DNA of 64,000 nt from Clostridia bacterium (GCA_017456765.1 JAFTIR010000021.1:1-64000), one strand, 5' to 3'. Counted from the first letter of the stretch, positions 53,701-61,430 are shown. Numbers and translations are program-made. The notes: a model not told the origin generated them from the sequence alone.

Positions 53701-53884
53701 TATAAATGTATCTTCCGTCAGGCTCGTCCTTCCACCAGTAAAACTGTGATGTTTCGCCGACTGCAAAAATTTTATAGCGCTTTCCTTTTTTTACATCAAG
53801 AGAAAAATCAAACGCCGCACCGTCTTTTTTGGGACGTATGGTTATACCTTTTTCATCATTGTATATGCCAAAATATTTTTCCAT
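50771..53884 (-). CDS. Very large putative carbohydrate-active protein, family unclear
   Basis: 1037 residues with GGGGGTG upstream of the ATG; no signal peptide. The first ~400 residues are beta-rich (two or three sandwich-like domains, e.g. NLTINEGGFVQMRL). The middle (about 420-780) looks like a TIM barrel, with IKYALCLDGREVPG, ADEMLSG-type acidic loops and KNMKGFGAHNAVQW. A GATase-like Rossmann segment follows (YKLLVFMGYNKFTQEDKEKLLKYVEKGG, about 850-880), then a final beta domain. The layout suggests a glycoside hydrolase, but I cannot place it in a named family. Neighbours (epimerase-type enzyme, manA, other hydrolases) support a sugar role. Confidence 0.55.
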   Translation of the reverse strand: MEKYFGIYNDEKGITIRPKKDGAAFDFSLDVKKGKRYKIFAVGETSQFYWWKDEPDGRYIYRDITDGLNHEEAGIDRYCLDFSAKKPFNYIKRVYKKVLWEPEAVYIPVVPLLETWKAGLRVKSENLTINEGGFVQMRLEIRLKREGVSRRDVTVPSDKTYIISIPEGTYDYKDLLEEINIPLDTACVCVFIEGRNYTGKCYIEHPELSCGIHNMLPSFAEPISGMTLFDWTGQFISRKELPEFIIKLNGEKIFEGEIFERVHRFAEWEKLLPTHLLKKENKIEFFLISDYHEPLPYTFYELAILEQPDDVIDIVSVSEYAPSGGNARVLIRTSKENTRVKLTSDSDSICSGNEYFFEEKGLHGITVKCLKPDRNVRFTLSSDGFETTGCIENILIKENDNVITGTSDMIYIPQEMEETEEYLMWYIKNGVGNYISLRPCYRWAGTKELKPDVIKYFVRLMNELEIKYALCLDGREVPGLAAQPDDEMLSGEHYLGRQAGEVDGALCYWIERVINNITDEQGEEHMYYTWKENPKYVGIRGHEKALHYSGEKLIVFSRKSVPLVDYSEARKKVINELHEILGKSYPRHTGPACTFKYFAEGGLQWLSAETMYSNMEILLGFLRGVAKDKNMKGFGAHNAVQWSTTPHESIERYKRYRLALYTCYMLGVTDINTEEGLWHLEEGYEHHHRFSKACKAHLKQQSDFYRYVSSHTRSGKFYCPIALIHGRDDGITMFGKNKIWYTFASFGSAEKSWDIANEFYPVTDPGKVLYTYDCPKDRPLGFYSGTPYGNVDIIPAESKQSTFDDYKLLVFMGYNKFTQEDKEKLLKYVEKGGKVLMTRSHLTSTTNIADVRSGNMKFDYCPEIFGENKETKEVCKYNIGKGTVYLFDTNGYPADIESAYRERLRELTNEILAQETVWASCKNDVEFCCYTQENGDKHMYFLAVDWYNASTENRVASLRISDKIYNIDVPYGVLIKVVTNNKVAVWPESEDGEVISVNCNQATVQGKGNVTFCIAKDSVITKHTVDFSDSVLKTINF

Positions 53885-53930
53885 GTTGTCACCCCCAAGT
53901 TAAAATAACAACCAATATATATTTACAGCA

Positions 53931-53959
53931 ATTATATATTACGGCTTAATAAATGTCAA
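53931..53959 (-). promoter_or_regulatory. Strong sigma-A promoter of the 1037-residue protein operon
   Basis: TTGACA (53954-53959), 17-nt spacer and TATAAT (53931-53936) on the minus strand, 46 nt before the start codon and just past the manA stop. Confidence 0.88.
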
Positions 53960-53975
53960 TAACGAATTTAAATTT

Positions 53976-54947
53976 CTATGCCTCTGAAACTATAATTTCA
54001 AAGCAGTCGCTTTCAGACACTACAACAAATCCCTCGCATGCCTTTGGAATAAGGTAAGAATCTCCCTTTTTGATTTCATAATCCTCACCGCCGCAGGAAA
54101 TTTTTCCCATGCCGTCAAGACAGATAATGCTCTTCATGCTGCCTTCTTCAAAATATGCACTTTTGCCTTGTGCAAGATTGTATTTTATAACGCTGAAAAG
54201 CTCGCACTTGCAGAGAATTTCACATCTTTCTCCATCCTTTTCGGAAACAACCTTGCCCGAAACAAAATCATCGGGAAACTGTGTTTTGATAACCTCTGAA
54301 GCCTTTTCTATATGAAGCTCTCTCTTTTTGCCGTCCTTTCCCACTCTGTCGTAGTCGTAAAGACGGTAGGTGGTGTTGGAATTCTGCTGGATTTCAGCAA
54401 TTACAATTCCGTCGCCTATTGCGTGAACAAGACCTGCAGGGATAAAGAAGCAGTCGCCCTTGTGAACATCGGCATAATTTAACATTTCCGAAAGAGAGCC
54501 GTCGTTGTTCGCCTTTTCGATTTCACTGAAGGTCGGTGCTTTCTCGCCCTTTAGACCGTAAACGAGCTTTGCACCCTCTTTGCAGTCCACAATGTACCAC
54601 ATTTCTGTCTTTCCTGCATCAAGACCGTTTGCCTTTGCGTAGGCATCGTCGGGATGTACCTGTACAGAAAGTCTGTCGTTTGCGTCAATAAATTTTATAA
54701 GCAGGGGGAAGGCATCAAAATCTCCGCAGACGTTCTCTATACCGTTTTCGTTTATGTAGTCGCCAAGGGTTTTGCCCGAAAAGAACCCATTTTCGATGAT
54801 GTTTTCTCCATCGGGACGGCTTGTTGTAAGCCAGGCTTCTGCAATGTTTTCGTCATTACTTTCAAAGCCGAAATGTTCTTTTAAGTAGTTTCCGCCCCAT
54901 ATGATTGACTTTGTGACGGGCGCGAGTTTTAGTGGATAAAATTTCAT
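53976..54947 (-). CDS. manA: Mannose-6-phosphate isomerase, class I
   Basis: 323 residues. Zinc-site motifs are LSVQVHPDDAYA, GKTEMWYIVDCKEGA and GLVHAIGDGIVIAEIQQNSNTTYRLYDYDR. It interconverts mannose 6-phosphate and fructose 6-phosphate, feeding mannose into glycolysis or supplying GDP-sugars. A GGAGA site lies nine bases upstream of the ATG. It is a separate unit in a leftward series of sugar genes. Confidence 0.95.
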   Translation of the reverse strand: MKFYPLKLAPVTKSIIWGGNYLKEHFGFESNDENIAEAWLTTSRPDGENIIENGFFSGKTLGDYINENGIENVCGDFDAFPLLIKFIDANDRLSVQVHPDDAYAKANGLDAGKTEMWYIVDCKEGAKLVYGLKGEKAPTFSEIEKANNDGSLSEMLNYADVHKGDCFFIPAGLVHAIGDGIVIAEIQQNSNTTYRLYDYDRVGKDGKKRELHIEKASEVIKTQFPDDFVSGKVVSEKDGERCEILCKCELFSVIKYNLAQGKSAYFEEGSMKSIICLDGMGKISCGGEDYEIKKGDSYLIPKACEGFVVVSESDCFEIIVSEA

Positions 54948-54968
54948 AATAAAAAATCTCCTCTGTGT

Positions 54969-54998
54969 GAATTATTTTAGAAGAATCGTTAAATACTA
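54969..54998 (+). promoter_or_regulatory. Sigma-G-like forespore promoter
   Basis: GAATT (54969-54973), 18-nt spacer, AATACTA (54992-54998), close to the sigma-G pattern GNATR-N18-CATNNTA known from Bacillus. It lies 31 nt before a small Asn/Lys-rich gene. AT-rich sequence makes chance matches possible. Confidence 0.45.
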
Positions 54999-55029
54999 CT
55001 TGTACCAAATAAAAAAGGAGTAATGATTT

Positions 55030-55176
55030 ATGTCAAAAAAGAATTCCAAAAATAAGAACGAACAGAACTATTCCGATAAGCAGAACAACTGCCCTTCAAG
55101 CAAGAACGAGAATACGCAGAATCAGAATAAGAACGAAAATAAGAATCAGAATCCTTCTTCAAAAAACGCAAAGTAA
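55030..55176 (+). CDS. Small 48-residue Asn/Lys/Gln-rich protein
   Basis: ATG 55030 with AAAAAAGGAG about nine bases upstream; 48 residues, then TAA and a terminator. Composition is extreme: Asn and Lys make up roughly half, with Gln, Ser and Glu most of the rest and one Cys (CPSSK). It has no hydrophobic stretch. Small Asn/Lys/Gln-rich proteins such as SspP and SspO are minor spore components in Bacillus; no alignment-level match is claimed. The sigma-G-like promoter and complete expression signals support a real gene. Confidence 0.65.
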   Translation: MSKKNSKNKNEQNYSDKQNNCPSSKNENTQNQNKNENKNQNPSSKNAK

Positions 55177-55194
55177 ACCATTTTCTCTCTCCTT

Positions 55195-55217
55195 AAAGCC
55201 CTCCGGGGCTTTTTTTA
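55195..55217 (+). terminator. Terminator of the small gene
   Basis: Stem AAAGCCC/GGGCTTT (55195-55201, 55206-55212) followed by T5. Confidence 0.9.
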
Positions 55218-55314
55218 TTATACCTTTTTTTTACGTTGTTTTCAATATCTAAAAACAAGTTTTGTAAAATAGTAAATTTTTTGTACACAATATTAAATTT
55301 TTTCAATATTAGAA

Positions 55315-55342
55315 TTGATTTTCATATAAAAGATGGTATCAT
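55315..55342 (+). promoter_or_regulatory. Promoter of the 908-residue hydrolase gene
   Basis: TTGATT (55315-55320), 16-nt spacer, TATCAT (55337-55342). The -35 is imperfect, which fits an activator-dependent promoter; AT-rich direct repeats 21 bp apart end 11 nt upstream. Confidence 0.6.
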
Positions 55343-55363
55343 AAACTTATAGGAGGTAATGTT

Positions 55364-58090
55364 ATGAGAATTACACATGCAGCTGACCCTTTTTTGAATA
55401 AGCAGCCTGAAATTACTTTTACCAAGGAATTGTCAAGTCCCGTTCATGAACAGTGTATGCCGAGATGGAATGAGATTCCTGCCTCAGAGAATGAGGTTGA
55501 TTTTTCAAAGGTTAATCTGATTTTTGATTTTGAAGATGAGCTTCTTGAAACTGCGTATGACGATTTCAGAAAGTTTTTGTCGGTTTCACAGGTTGAAATA
55601 TGCCCAAATGGCAAAAAAATTCATGTTGTCAAGGGTGAAACCGATTGCTTTGAGGCGTATAGAATAATTGTTGACGAAAGCGGTTGTACAATTGTCGCTG
55701 CCGATACCGAAGGAATAAGACGTGCCCTTGTCTTTGTTGAAGATGAAATGCAAAGGCGCGAGGGAAGTATTCTTAAAATCGGAGAAATCAAGAGAAAACC
55801 ACACATAACAGCAAGAATTTCACGCTGTTACTTTACTCCTGCAAGCTGTACCACAAATGAAGAAAAAGAAAATGAACTTAGTGATGATATAGATTACTAT
55901 CCCGACGAATATCTTAATCGCCTTGCTCATGACGGAATAAATGCACTCTGGTTAGGGGCTACACTTCGTTTTCTTGTTAAAAACGACAGAGTTCCCGAGT
56001 ATGGCAAGGATGCTGAAAAGAGAATGGCAAAGCTTAAGAGCGTTGTGGCAAAGTGCAGACGTTACGGAATTAAGGTTTACCTTTTTGCTGTTGACCCGGC
56101 ATCAAGCTATGAAAACCCCGATCTTCTCAATCACCCTGAAATTATGGATGACCCTGAGGTTGATTGCGGTATAAGATTCCTTTGCCCGTCAACGGAAGGG
56201 GGAGTAGCTTATATGCGTGAAGCTATTCAGCAGGTGTTCAGAAACATTCCCGACCTTGCAGGTTTTATCAATCTTTCGACCGGTGAATCTCTTTCGCATT
56301 GTGGCTCAAGAGATGTTCTTACATGTAGAAGATGTAAGAAGAATTTTGGTACTCTAGGTAATACGCTTGCATATGCCGAGAAGATTTTTGCCGATGCTAT
56401 TCACGAGGTATCACCAGACGCTGAGTACATAAGCTGGACCTATGGACAGAGATATTGGAATACACCCGATACAATTGATGCCTGCAATTGCCGTGATAAG
56501 ATCGTTAAGCACCTTGTAAACTTTGAAGATGGGGCAAAGGTAGAACAGCTCGGAAAAGAACGCATTGCTTATGACTATTGGTTGTCCTTTGCAGGTCCCG
56601 GCGAGCTTTTTAAGACTTGCCTTGAAATCAATAAAAAGCGTTCAATTGATACATGGGCAAAGATTCAGGTTTGCTCATCTCATGAAATATCGACAGTTCC
56701 CTATGTTCCCGTTCCCGGACTTCTTTACGAAAAGTATAAGTATATGTACGAAAACGGTGTACATGGCGTTATGCAGTGCTGGTTCTTCGGAAATTATCCC
56801 TGCCTTATGAATAAGGCGGCAGGAGAACTGGCATTTGAGCCATTTTTTAACGATAAGGAGAAGTTTCTTGAGCATCTTGCAGGTATTTATTGGGGACGTG
56901 ATGCAAAGCTTGTGGCAAAAGCTTGGGATTTGTTCACAGAGGGCTATAAGAATTTTCCTGTTGGTGTAATGTTTGAGTGGTACGGACCTATGCAGGATTC
57001 GCCTGCCGCCCCACTTCACTTAAAACCCGTTGACAGAACCCTGTCATCCACCTGGCTTCTTAATGAAATGTCAGGCGGTGACAGAATAGGAGATTGCCTT
57101 CTCAACAGCCATACTATTGATGAGGCTGTAACACTCACAACAGAGCTTGTACGACTCTGGAATCTTGGTTGTGAAGAACTTTCAAAAATCAGCCTTTTGG
57201 ACAACAAAAACAGAACTGAACAGATGAATGTCGCAAAGGCGATAGGTCTTATTTTTGAAAGCGGCCGCAATTCATTCAGATTCTATGGACTCAGAGGTAA
57301 GCTTGGTTTGGGTGAAGGGGATGCAAAGTCACTCCTTTCGGAAATGAGAAAAATCGTTGAACGTGAAATTGAAATTTCCACATCACTCGTACCGCTTTGC
57401 CGTAATGATAACAGAATCGGCTATCATTCCGAGGCGCACGGCTTCAAATTCTTCCCTGAAAAACTTGAGTGGAGAGTTGAAAAGCTTCGTGAGCTTCTTG
57501 AAACCGAATTTGTTGAGGTTGAACAAAGGGTTGAAAATGGTCTTGTTCCTCTTGAATATTACTATGGTAAAGAGCCCGGTTCGAGAGTTTATAAAATAAA
57601 GAGTGATAATATTGAAGATGCCGAGTGGATGCCTTTTATCTGTCCTGACGGCACAGAAAGTAAGAATACCTTCCTTAGAATTGCATCATCCTCAGGTGTA
57701 AACACTATTGAATTTTGCGTAAATGGTGCAGATGGAATTCTTTTGCAGCCTGAATTTACAATGTTCTATCTTACAGCACCCATATGGCTACAAAACGCAA
57801 CAGCATCGCTCAGACCAAATATAAAGTTTGCATATGGACTATTTGAGGATAGAGAAGATGAGTGGCTTTCTAAGTTCAAATTCGTTTGCAGAAAGGACGC
57901 AGATAAGTATTATTATGCAATTTCATATAAGCCTGAGGATGTGGGTTCTTCAATAGATAAACCGTTCAGATTCAATGCGAGGCGCGGTCTTTATAGCGGT
58001 GAAGCTACCGGAAAGGCTGATAATGTTATTCCGAGACTTGGCATAGGCCCTATTGCACCCGAACAGTTTTTATTTGTTATTCCAAAATAA
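55364..58090 (+). CDS. Large GH20/GH67-superfamily-like hydrolase (908 aa)
   Basis: 908 residues after TAGGAGG, no signal peptide. A small N-terminal alpha/beta domain (about 30-140, CTIVAADTEGIRRALVFVEDEM) resembles the domain that precedes GH20 and GH67 catalytic barrels. The barrel (about 150-520) has RISRCYFTP, DGINALWLGATLRFL, GIKVYLFAVDPASS, GFINLSTGESLSHCGSRD with a likely catalytic Glu, and EYISWTYGQRYW. A helical region with RNDNRIGYHSEA and a C-terminal beta domain follow. The gene at 58303 is a shorter paralogue lacking the last domain. Substrate unknown; hexosaminidase or glucuronidase-like chemistry is plausible. Confidence 0.65.
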   Translation: MRITHAADPFLNKQPEITFTKELSSPVHEQCMPRWNEIPASENEVDFSKVNLIFDFEDELLETAYDDFRKFLSVSQVEICPNGKKIHVVKGETDCFEAYRIIVDESGCTIVAADTEGIRRALVFVEDEMQRREGSILKIGEIKRKPHITARISRCYFTPASCTTNEEKENELSDDIDYYPDEYLNRLAHDGINALWLGATLRFLVKNDRVPEYGKDAEKRMAKLKSVVAKCRRYGIKVYLFAVDPASSYENPDLLNHPEIMDDPEVDCGIRFLCPSTEGGVAYMREAIQQVFRNIPDLAGFINLSTGESLSHCGSRDVLTCRRCKKNFGTLGNTLAYAEKIFADAIHEVSPDAEYISWTYGQRYWNTPDTIDACNCRDKIVKHLVNFEDGAKVEQLGKERIAYDYWLSFAGPGELFKTCLEINKKRSIDTWAKIQVCSSHEISTVPYVPVPGLLYEKYKYMYENGVHGVMQCWFFGNYPCLMNKAAGELAFEPFFNDKEKFLEHLAGIYWGRDAKLVAKAWDLFTEGYKNFPVGVMFEWYGPMQDSPAAPLHLKPVDRTLSSTWLLNEMSGGDRIGDCLLNSHTIDEAVTLTTELVRLWNLGCEELSKISLLDNKNRTEQMNVAKAIGLIFESGRNSFRFYGLRGKLGLGEGDAKSLLSEMRKIVEREIEISTSLVPLCRNDNRIGYHSEAHGFKFFPEKLEWRVEKLRELLETEFVEVEQRVENGLVPLEYYYGKEPGSRVYKIKSDNIEDAEWMPFICPDGTESKNTFLRIASSSGVNTIEFCVNGADGILLQPEFTMFYLTAPIWLQNATASLRPNIKFAYGLFEDREDEWLSKFKFVCRKDADKYYYAISYKPEDVGSSIDKPFRFNARRGLYSGEATGKADNVIPRLGIGPIAPEQFLFVIPK

Positions 58091-58108
58091 ATTTTGATAT
58101 TATTTTAC

Positions 58109-58137
58109 TTGACAAAAAGTGTTTTTTGTGATAATAT
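58109..58137 (+). promoter_or_regulatory. Promoter of tRNA-Leu
   Basis: TTGACA (58109-58114), 17-nt spacer, TAATAT (58132-58137), about 23 nt before the tRNA. Confidence 0.85.
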
Positions 58138-58159
58138 ATCAACGTTGCAAAAAGCACAT

Positions 58160-58244
58160 GCAGGTATGGCGGAATTGGCAGACGCGCTAGATTCAGGTTC
58201 TAGTGGGGCAACTCGTACAGGTTCAAGTCCTGCTACCTGCACCA
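58160..58244 (+). tRNA. tRNA-Leu (anticodon CAG)
   Basis: An 85-nt class II tRNA: acceptor GCAGGTA/TACCTGC, anticodon stem CTAGA/TCTAG around loop TTCAGGT (anticodon CAG, reading CTG), a long variable arm TGGGGCAACTCGTA, T loop GTTCAAGTC and an encoded ACCA. It has its own promoter and terminator and lies between two paralogous hydrolase genes. Confidence 0.97.
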
Positions 58245-58284
58245 AAAAGCCGCTGATTTCGTTACAGAATCAGCGGCTTTTTTA
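58245..58284 (+). terminator. Terminator of tRNA-Leu
   Basis: 14-bp stem AAAAGCCGCTGATT/AATCAGCGGCTTTT followed by T residues. It separates the tRNA from the next gene, whose ribosome site starts four bases later, so that gene may be expressed by readthrough or from an unseen promoter. Confidence 0.9.
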
Positions 58285-58302
58285 GTTAAAGGAGTGTTTT
58301 TT

Positions 58303-60384
58303 TTGAAGGAACTTAACTATCAGTTCAGACGTGACCTTGCACAGGTACATAAGCCTGACAGACGGGATATGGAAAAAAAGGTAAAATCAGGGCAGGTTGA
58401 GATTGACTCATCCTGGACAATCGCCATTCCACGCGACTGTGATATAGTAATGCAGAACGCGGCACGTGATCTTGAGGATTACTTCTTTACCTCCATGAAA
58501 GTGTGTGTAAATTTTGCGTATGCAGATGAGGTGAATGACAAGGTAATTGCCTATTCTACCGACGACACGCTTCCAGAGTATTCCTACAGATTTACCGTCA
58601 CTCAAAACAAAATTGAGCTCTGTGGAAAAGACAGCCGTTTTGCTGCTCAGGCAGGCTACTTTGCAGAAGATCTCATGAACCTTGAGGAAGCACCTTTCCT
58701 TGAAATCGGGGAAACAGTCAGAACCTCTTTGTTTAATCCCAGAATGGTACATTCAGGCTACGGTCTTGATATGTATCCCGATGATCATATAAGCGCCATT
58801 GCCCATTCGGGTATCAGCGCACTTCTTGTGTTTGTCAAGGGTGTTGACCTTACTCCCTTTGGTTATCAGGATTTTAACGACTTGATTTACAGAGCTTCAC
58901 GTCTTGGAGTCGATGTTTATGCTTACAGCTATATACACAGTGACCTTCATCCAGAAGATGATGGTGCAGAGGAATTCTACGAAAATGCCTACGGTACACT
59001 CTTTGACAGGTGTCCCGGCTTTAAGGGCGTAATTTTTGTCGGTGAGTCCTGTGAGTTCAGAAGCCATGACCCGAGAACGCACGGTGTTCCAAAACGCTTC
59101 ATGATTGGTCCTGACGGCAGAGCACCTGAAACGGATAAACCATATCCCGGATACTTCCCCTGTAATGATTTCCCCCAGTGGCTGAATCTTGTTAAGGGCG
59201 TTATCAGAAAGAGAAAGCCGGATGCGGATATTGTTTTCTGGACATATAACTGGGGTTGGTGTGATGAAAAGGATAGACTTGCACTTATTGACAATCTTCC
59301 CACAGACATCTCACTTCAGGCAACTTATGAAATGTTCCAGAATGTTGAAAGAGATGGTATTATAAACCGTACAACCGACTATTCTCTCTTCTTTGAAGGT
59401 CCCGGAGACTATTTTAAGAGCGAGGCTAAGAGGGCGGGAGAAAGGGGTATAAAAATGTACTCCATGACAAATACAGGCGGTCTTACCTGGGATGTCGGTG
59501 TAATTCCCTATATTCCTGCACCTTACCAGTGGATGAGACGATATGACGGTATGCTTAAAGCACACTATGAGGACAGCCTTTGCGGTACTATGGACAGCCA
59601 CCATTACGGCTTTTATCCCTCGTTTATTTCCGACCTTGCAAAGTGGGCGTTCCATGCACCTGCCGTTGACCTTGATGAAGTTTTGCATAAGATTGCCTCG
59701 CGTGATTTTGCGCCCGAATACGCAGATGATGTCTGCCGTGCTTATGAGCTTTTCAGTGAGGGTGCAAGACACAATGTTTCAACAAATCCCGACCAGTACG
59801 GCCCCTCCCGTGTCGGTCCGTCTTTTCCGCTTATTCTCTTTGATGATAAGGACTTTGTGTTCAAATCACCTGCCCATGCTCATTTCGGAAGAAATACAAT
59901 TTGCTTTCCCAATTATGATATTTATCCTGCGCTTAACTCAAAGGAAGTATGTGAAAAACTTGAGTTTGAGATACGTACCTATAATGAAACCTCAAGGTTT
60001 TATGACGAGGGCGCAGATATACTTGAAGAAATAATTCCACACATTCCACAAAGAAAACAGAAGAACGCTACAAAGATTATGAATGTTGCAAGATTTATCG
60101 CAAACACAGCCAAGACCGTTGTTGCGGTAAAGGAATGGATGAAGAGAAAGCGTGTGCTTCTTGATGCTCATGGTGAAGAGAGAAATACACTTGTCCGTGA
60201 AATGATTGAAATTGCACGGGCAGAGGTGCAGAATGCAAAAAACACAATTCCTCTTGTGGAGTTTGACTCTCGCCTCGGTTATGAGCCGAGTATGGAATAC
60301 ATGTGCGACAGAGAGCATCTTGAAATAAAGATTGCCCAGGTCGAAAATATGCTTGAAAACGAGCTGCCGAAATACTTTGAGTGA
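58303..60384 (+). CDS. GH20/GH67-superfamily-like hydrolase, shorter paralogue (693 aa)
   Basis: 693 residues from TTG 58303, with AAAGGAG eight bases upstream; an in-frame GTG at 58294 overlaps that site. It parallels the 908-residue protein: N-terminal alpha/beta domain (ELCGKDSRFAAQAGYFAEDLM), barrel with HSGYGLDMYPDDHISAIAHSG, FKGVIFVGESCEFRSHD (likely catalytic Glu), IVFWTYNWGW and the helical VEFDSRLGYEPSMEYM motif matching RNDNRIGYHSEA. It ends before the extra C-terminal beta domain of its paralogue. No signal peptide. The two probably attack related linkages in one glycan. Confidence 0.65.
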   Translation: MKELNYQFRRDLAQVHKPDRRDMEKKVKSGQVEIDSSWTIAIPRDCDIVMQNAARDLEDYFFTSMKVCVNFAYADEVNDKVIAYSTDDTLPEYSYRFTVTQNKIELCGKDSRFAAQAGYFAEDLMNLEEAPFLEIGETVRTSLFNPRMVHSGYGLDMYPDDHISAIAHSGISALLVFVKGVDLTPFGYQDFNDLIYRASRLGVDVYAYSYIHSDLHPEDDGAEEFYENAYGTLFDRCPGFKGVIFVGESCEFRSHDPRTHGVPKRFMIGPDGRAPETDKPYPGYFPCNDFPQWLNLVKGVIRKRKPDADIVFWTYNWGWCDEKDRLALIDNLPTDISLQATYEMFQNVERDGIINRTTDYSLFFEGPGDYFKSEAKRAGERGIKMYSMTNTGGLTWDVGVIPYIPAPYQWMRRYDGMLKAHYEDSLCGTMDSHHYGFYPSFISDLAKWAFHAPAVDLDEVLHKIASRDFAPEYADDVCRAYELFSEGARHNVSTNPDQYGPSRVGPSFPLILFDDKDFVFKSPAHAHFGRNTICFPNYDIYPALNSKEVCEKLEFEIRTYNETSRFYDEGADILEEIIPHIPQRKQKNATKIMNVARFIANTAKTVVAVKEWMKRKRVLLDAHGEERNTLVREMIEIARAEVQNAKNTIPLVEFDSRLGYEPSMEYMCDREHLEIKIAQVENMLENELPKYFE

Positions 60385-60386
60385 CT

Positions 60387-60414
60387 AAAAAACAGCCTTT
60401 ACAGGCTGTTTTTT
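60387..60414. terminator. Bidirectional terminator
   Basis: 12-bp stem AAAAAACAGCCT/AGGCTGTTTTTT with loop TTAC, between convergent genes. Confidence 0.9.
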
Positions 60415-61305
60415 CTATTCTTCATCGGGATGATTTATTTTTCTTCTGTATACGGCAGGGGAGAAGCCGACAGCCTTTTTGAAGGCTCTTGAAAAATTAT
60501 GTACCGAGGAATAGCCGAGCATATCCGAAATTGTACTGATTGACAGCTCCTCCTTTATAAGCAGCTTCTTTGCTTCAGCCGTTTTGAGCTTCGCATAATA
60601 TTCGATAGGACTTTCGCCTACGTATTCACCAAACAGCTTGCATAACTGACTTTTGCCCATAAAGAATTTTTTGCATATGTCTGAAAGAGTAACACCTTCG
60701 TACAGGCTTTCCTTGAGATATGTGATAATAAGCTCTGTGAGTGAGCTCTGGGCAAGCTCCTTTGCATCATTACTTCGGATTACCTTTGTGCCTGTATCAT
60801 CATTTCTTCTGCTGAGAATGAGCAAAAACTCTGTAAGATAACACTCAAGTAGCTGTAAAGAACCAAAGGGAGCAGAGGAAAAGTCGAGGGGGTTTTTGTT
60901 GTCATATTCTCCGGAAATTTCGCCGAGGGCATTTTTCGCTTCGTTTATAAAGAGCGTGAGCAGGGTTTTGCCTGTTTTGTCGAGGGAAAAGATTTTCTTG
61001 TCGAAAAACTCCATTGCCGGACTCTTTGATGTAAAGGACACAACCAGCATATTGTTCGGTACGACCTTGTTTGAGACATGGGCGTGTATTTCCATGGGGC
61101 GGTGAAAGATTACCTGCCCCTGGCTGAGGGTTCGTCCGAGACCGTCTGTGACGGATATGATTTCTCCTCCGTCAACATAAACCATTTCCCAGAAATCGTG
61201 CATTTCGGGCGGATGTGAAAAGTCCTTGCCGAACTCAAAATAGTATATGCTGTTGAAGCCGTCGATGGTTATTTCCCGATTTATGGGTCTGATTTCGAAT
61301 TCCAT
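60415..61305 (-). CDS. AraC family regulator with cupin-type sensor
   Basis: 296 residues from ATG 61305 (AAGGAAGG upstream); an earlier in-frame ATG at 61368 lies in the operator region. A beta-rich N-terminal cupin-like domain (PPEMHDFWEMVYVDGGEI, GQVIFHRPMEIHAH) is followed by the AraC DNA-binding domain (SDICKKFFMGKSQLCKLFGEY, SISTISDMLGYSSVHNFSRAFKKAVGFSPAVYRRK). It is divergent from the deacetylase-kinase-aldolase operon. Direct repeats with 21-bp spacing between the two genes fit its binding site, making it the probable activator of that operon in response to a sugar. Confidence 0.9.
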   Translation of the reverse strand: MEFEIRPINREITIDGFNSIYYFEFGKDFSHPPEMHDFWEMVYVDGGEIISVTDGLGRTLSQGQVIFHRPMEIHAHVSNKVVPNNMLVVSFTSKSPAMEFFDKKIFSLDKTGKTLLTLFINEAKNALGEISGEYDNKNPLDFSSAPFGSLQLLECYLTEFLLILSRRNDDTGTKVIRSNDAKELAQSSLTELIITYLKESLYEGVTLSDICKKFFMGKSQLCKLFGEYVGESPIEYYAKLKTAEAKKLLIKEELSISTISDMLGYSSVHNFSRAFKKAVGFSPAVYRRKINHPDEE

Positions 61306-61333
61306 GCTTGCTACCTTCCTTGACTGCGGAATA

Positions 61334-61417
61334 AATGATAAATAATGTGCAATGAATGATAAATACAAATTTGCAAAAATATTGTATCATATATATGTAT
61401 AAAAGTCAATGATACAA
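61334..61417 (+). promoter_or_regulatory. AraC-type operator and promoter of the deacetylase operon
   Basis: Two direct copies of AATGATAAATA (61334-61344, 61355-61365) at 21-bp spacing end five bases before -35 TTGCAA (61371-61376). A 17-nt spacer leads to TATGTA (61394-61399). The inverted repeat TTGTATCAT (61382-61390)/ATGATACAA (61409-61417) flanks the -10, a layout suited to a repressor. The weak -10/-35 and upstream repeats fit AraC activation. Confidence 0.7.
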
Positions 61418-61430
61418 GGAGGAAAATTAT

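Larger units (their letters stand above)
55177..55363. other. Intergenic region with terminator and AT-rich repeats
   Basis: 187 nt. After the small-gene terminator comes very AT-rich sequence with two direct copies of TAAATTTTTT (55273-55282 and 55294-55303, 21 bp apart) and a promoter at 55315-55342. Confidence 0.6.
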
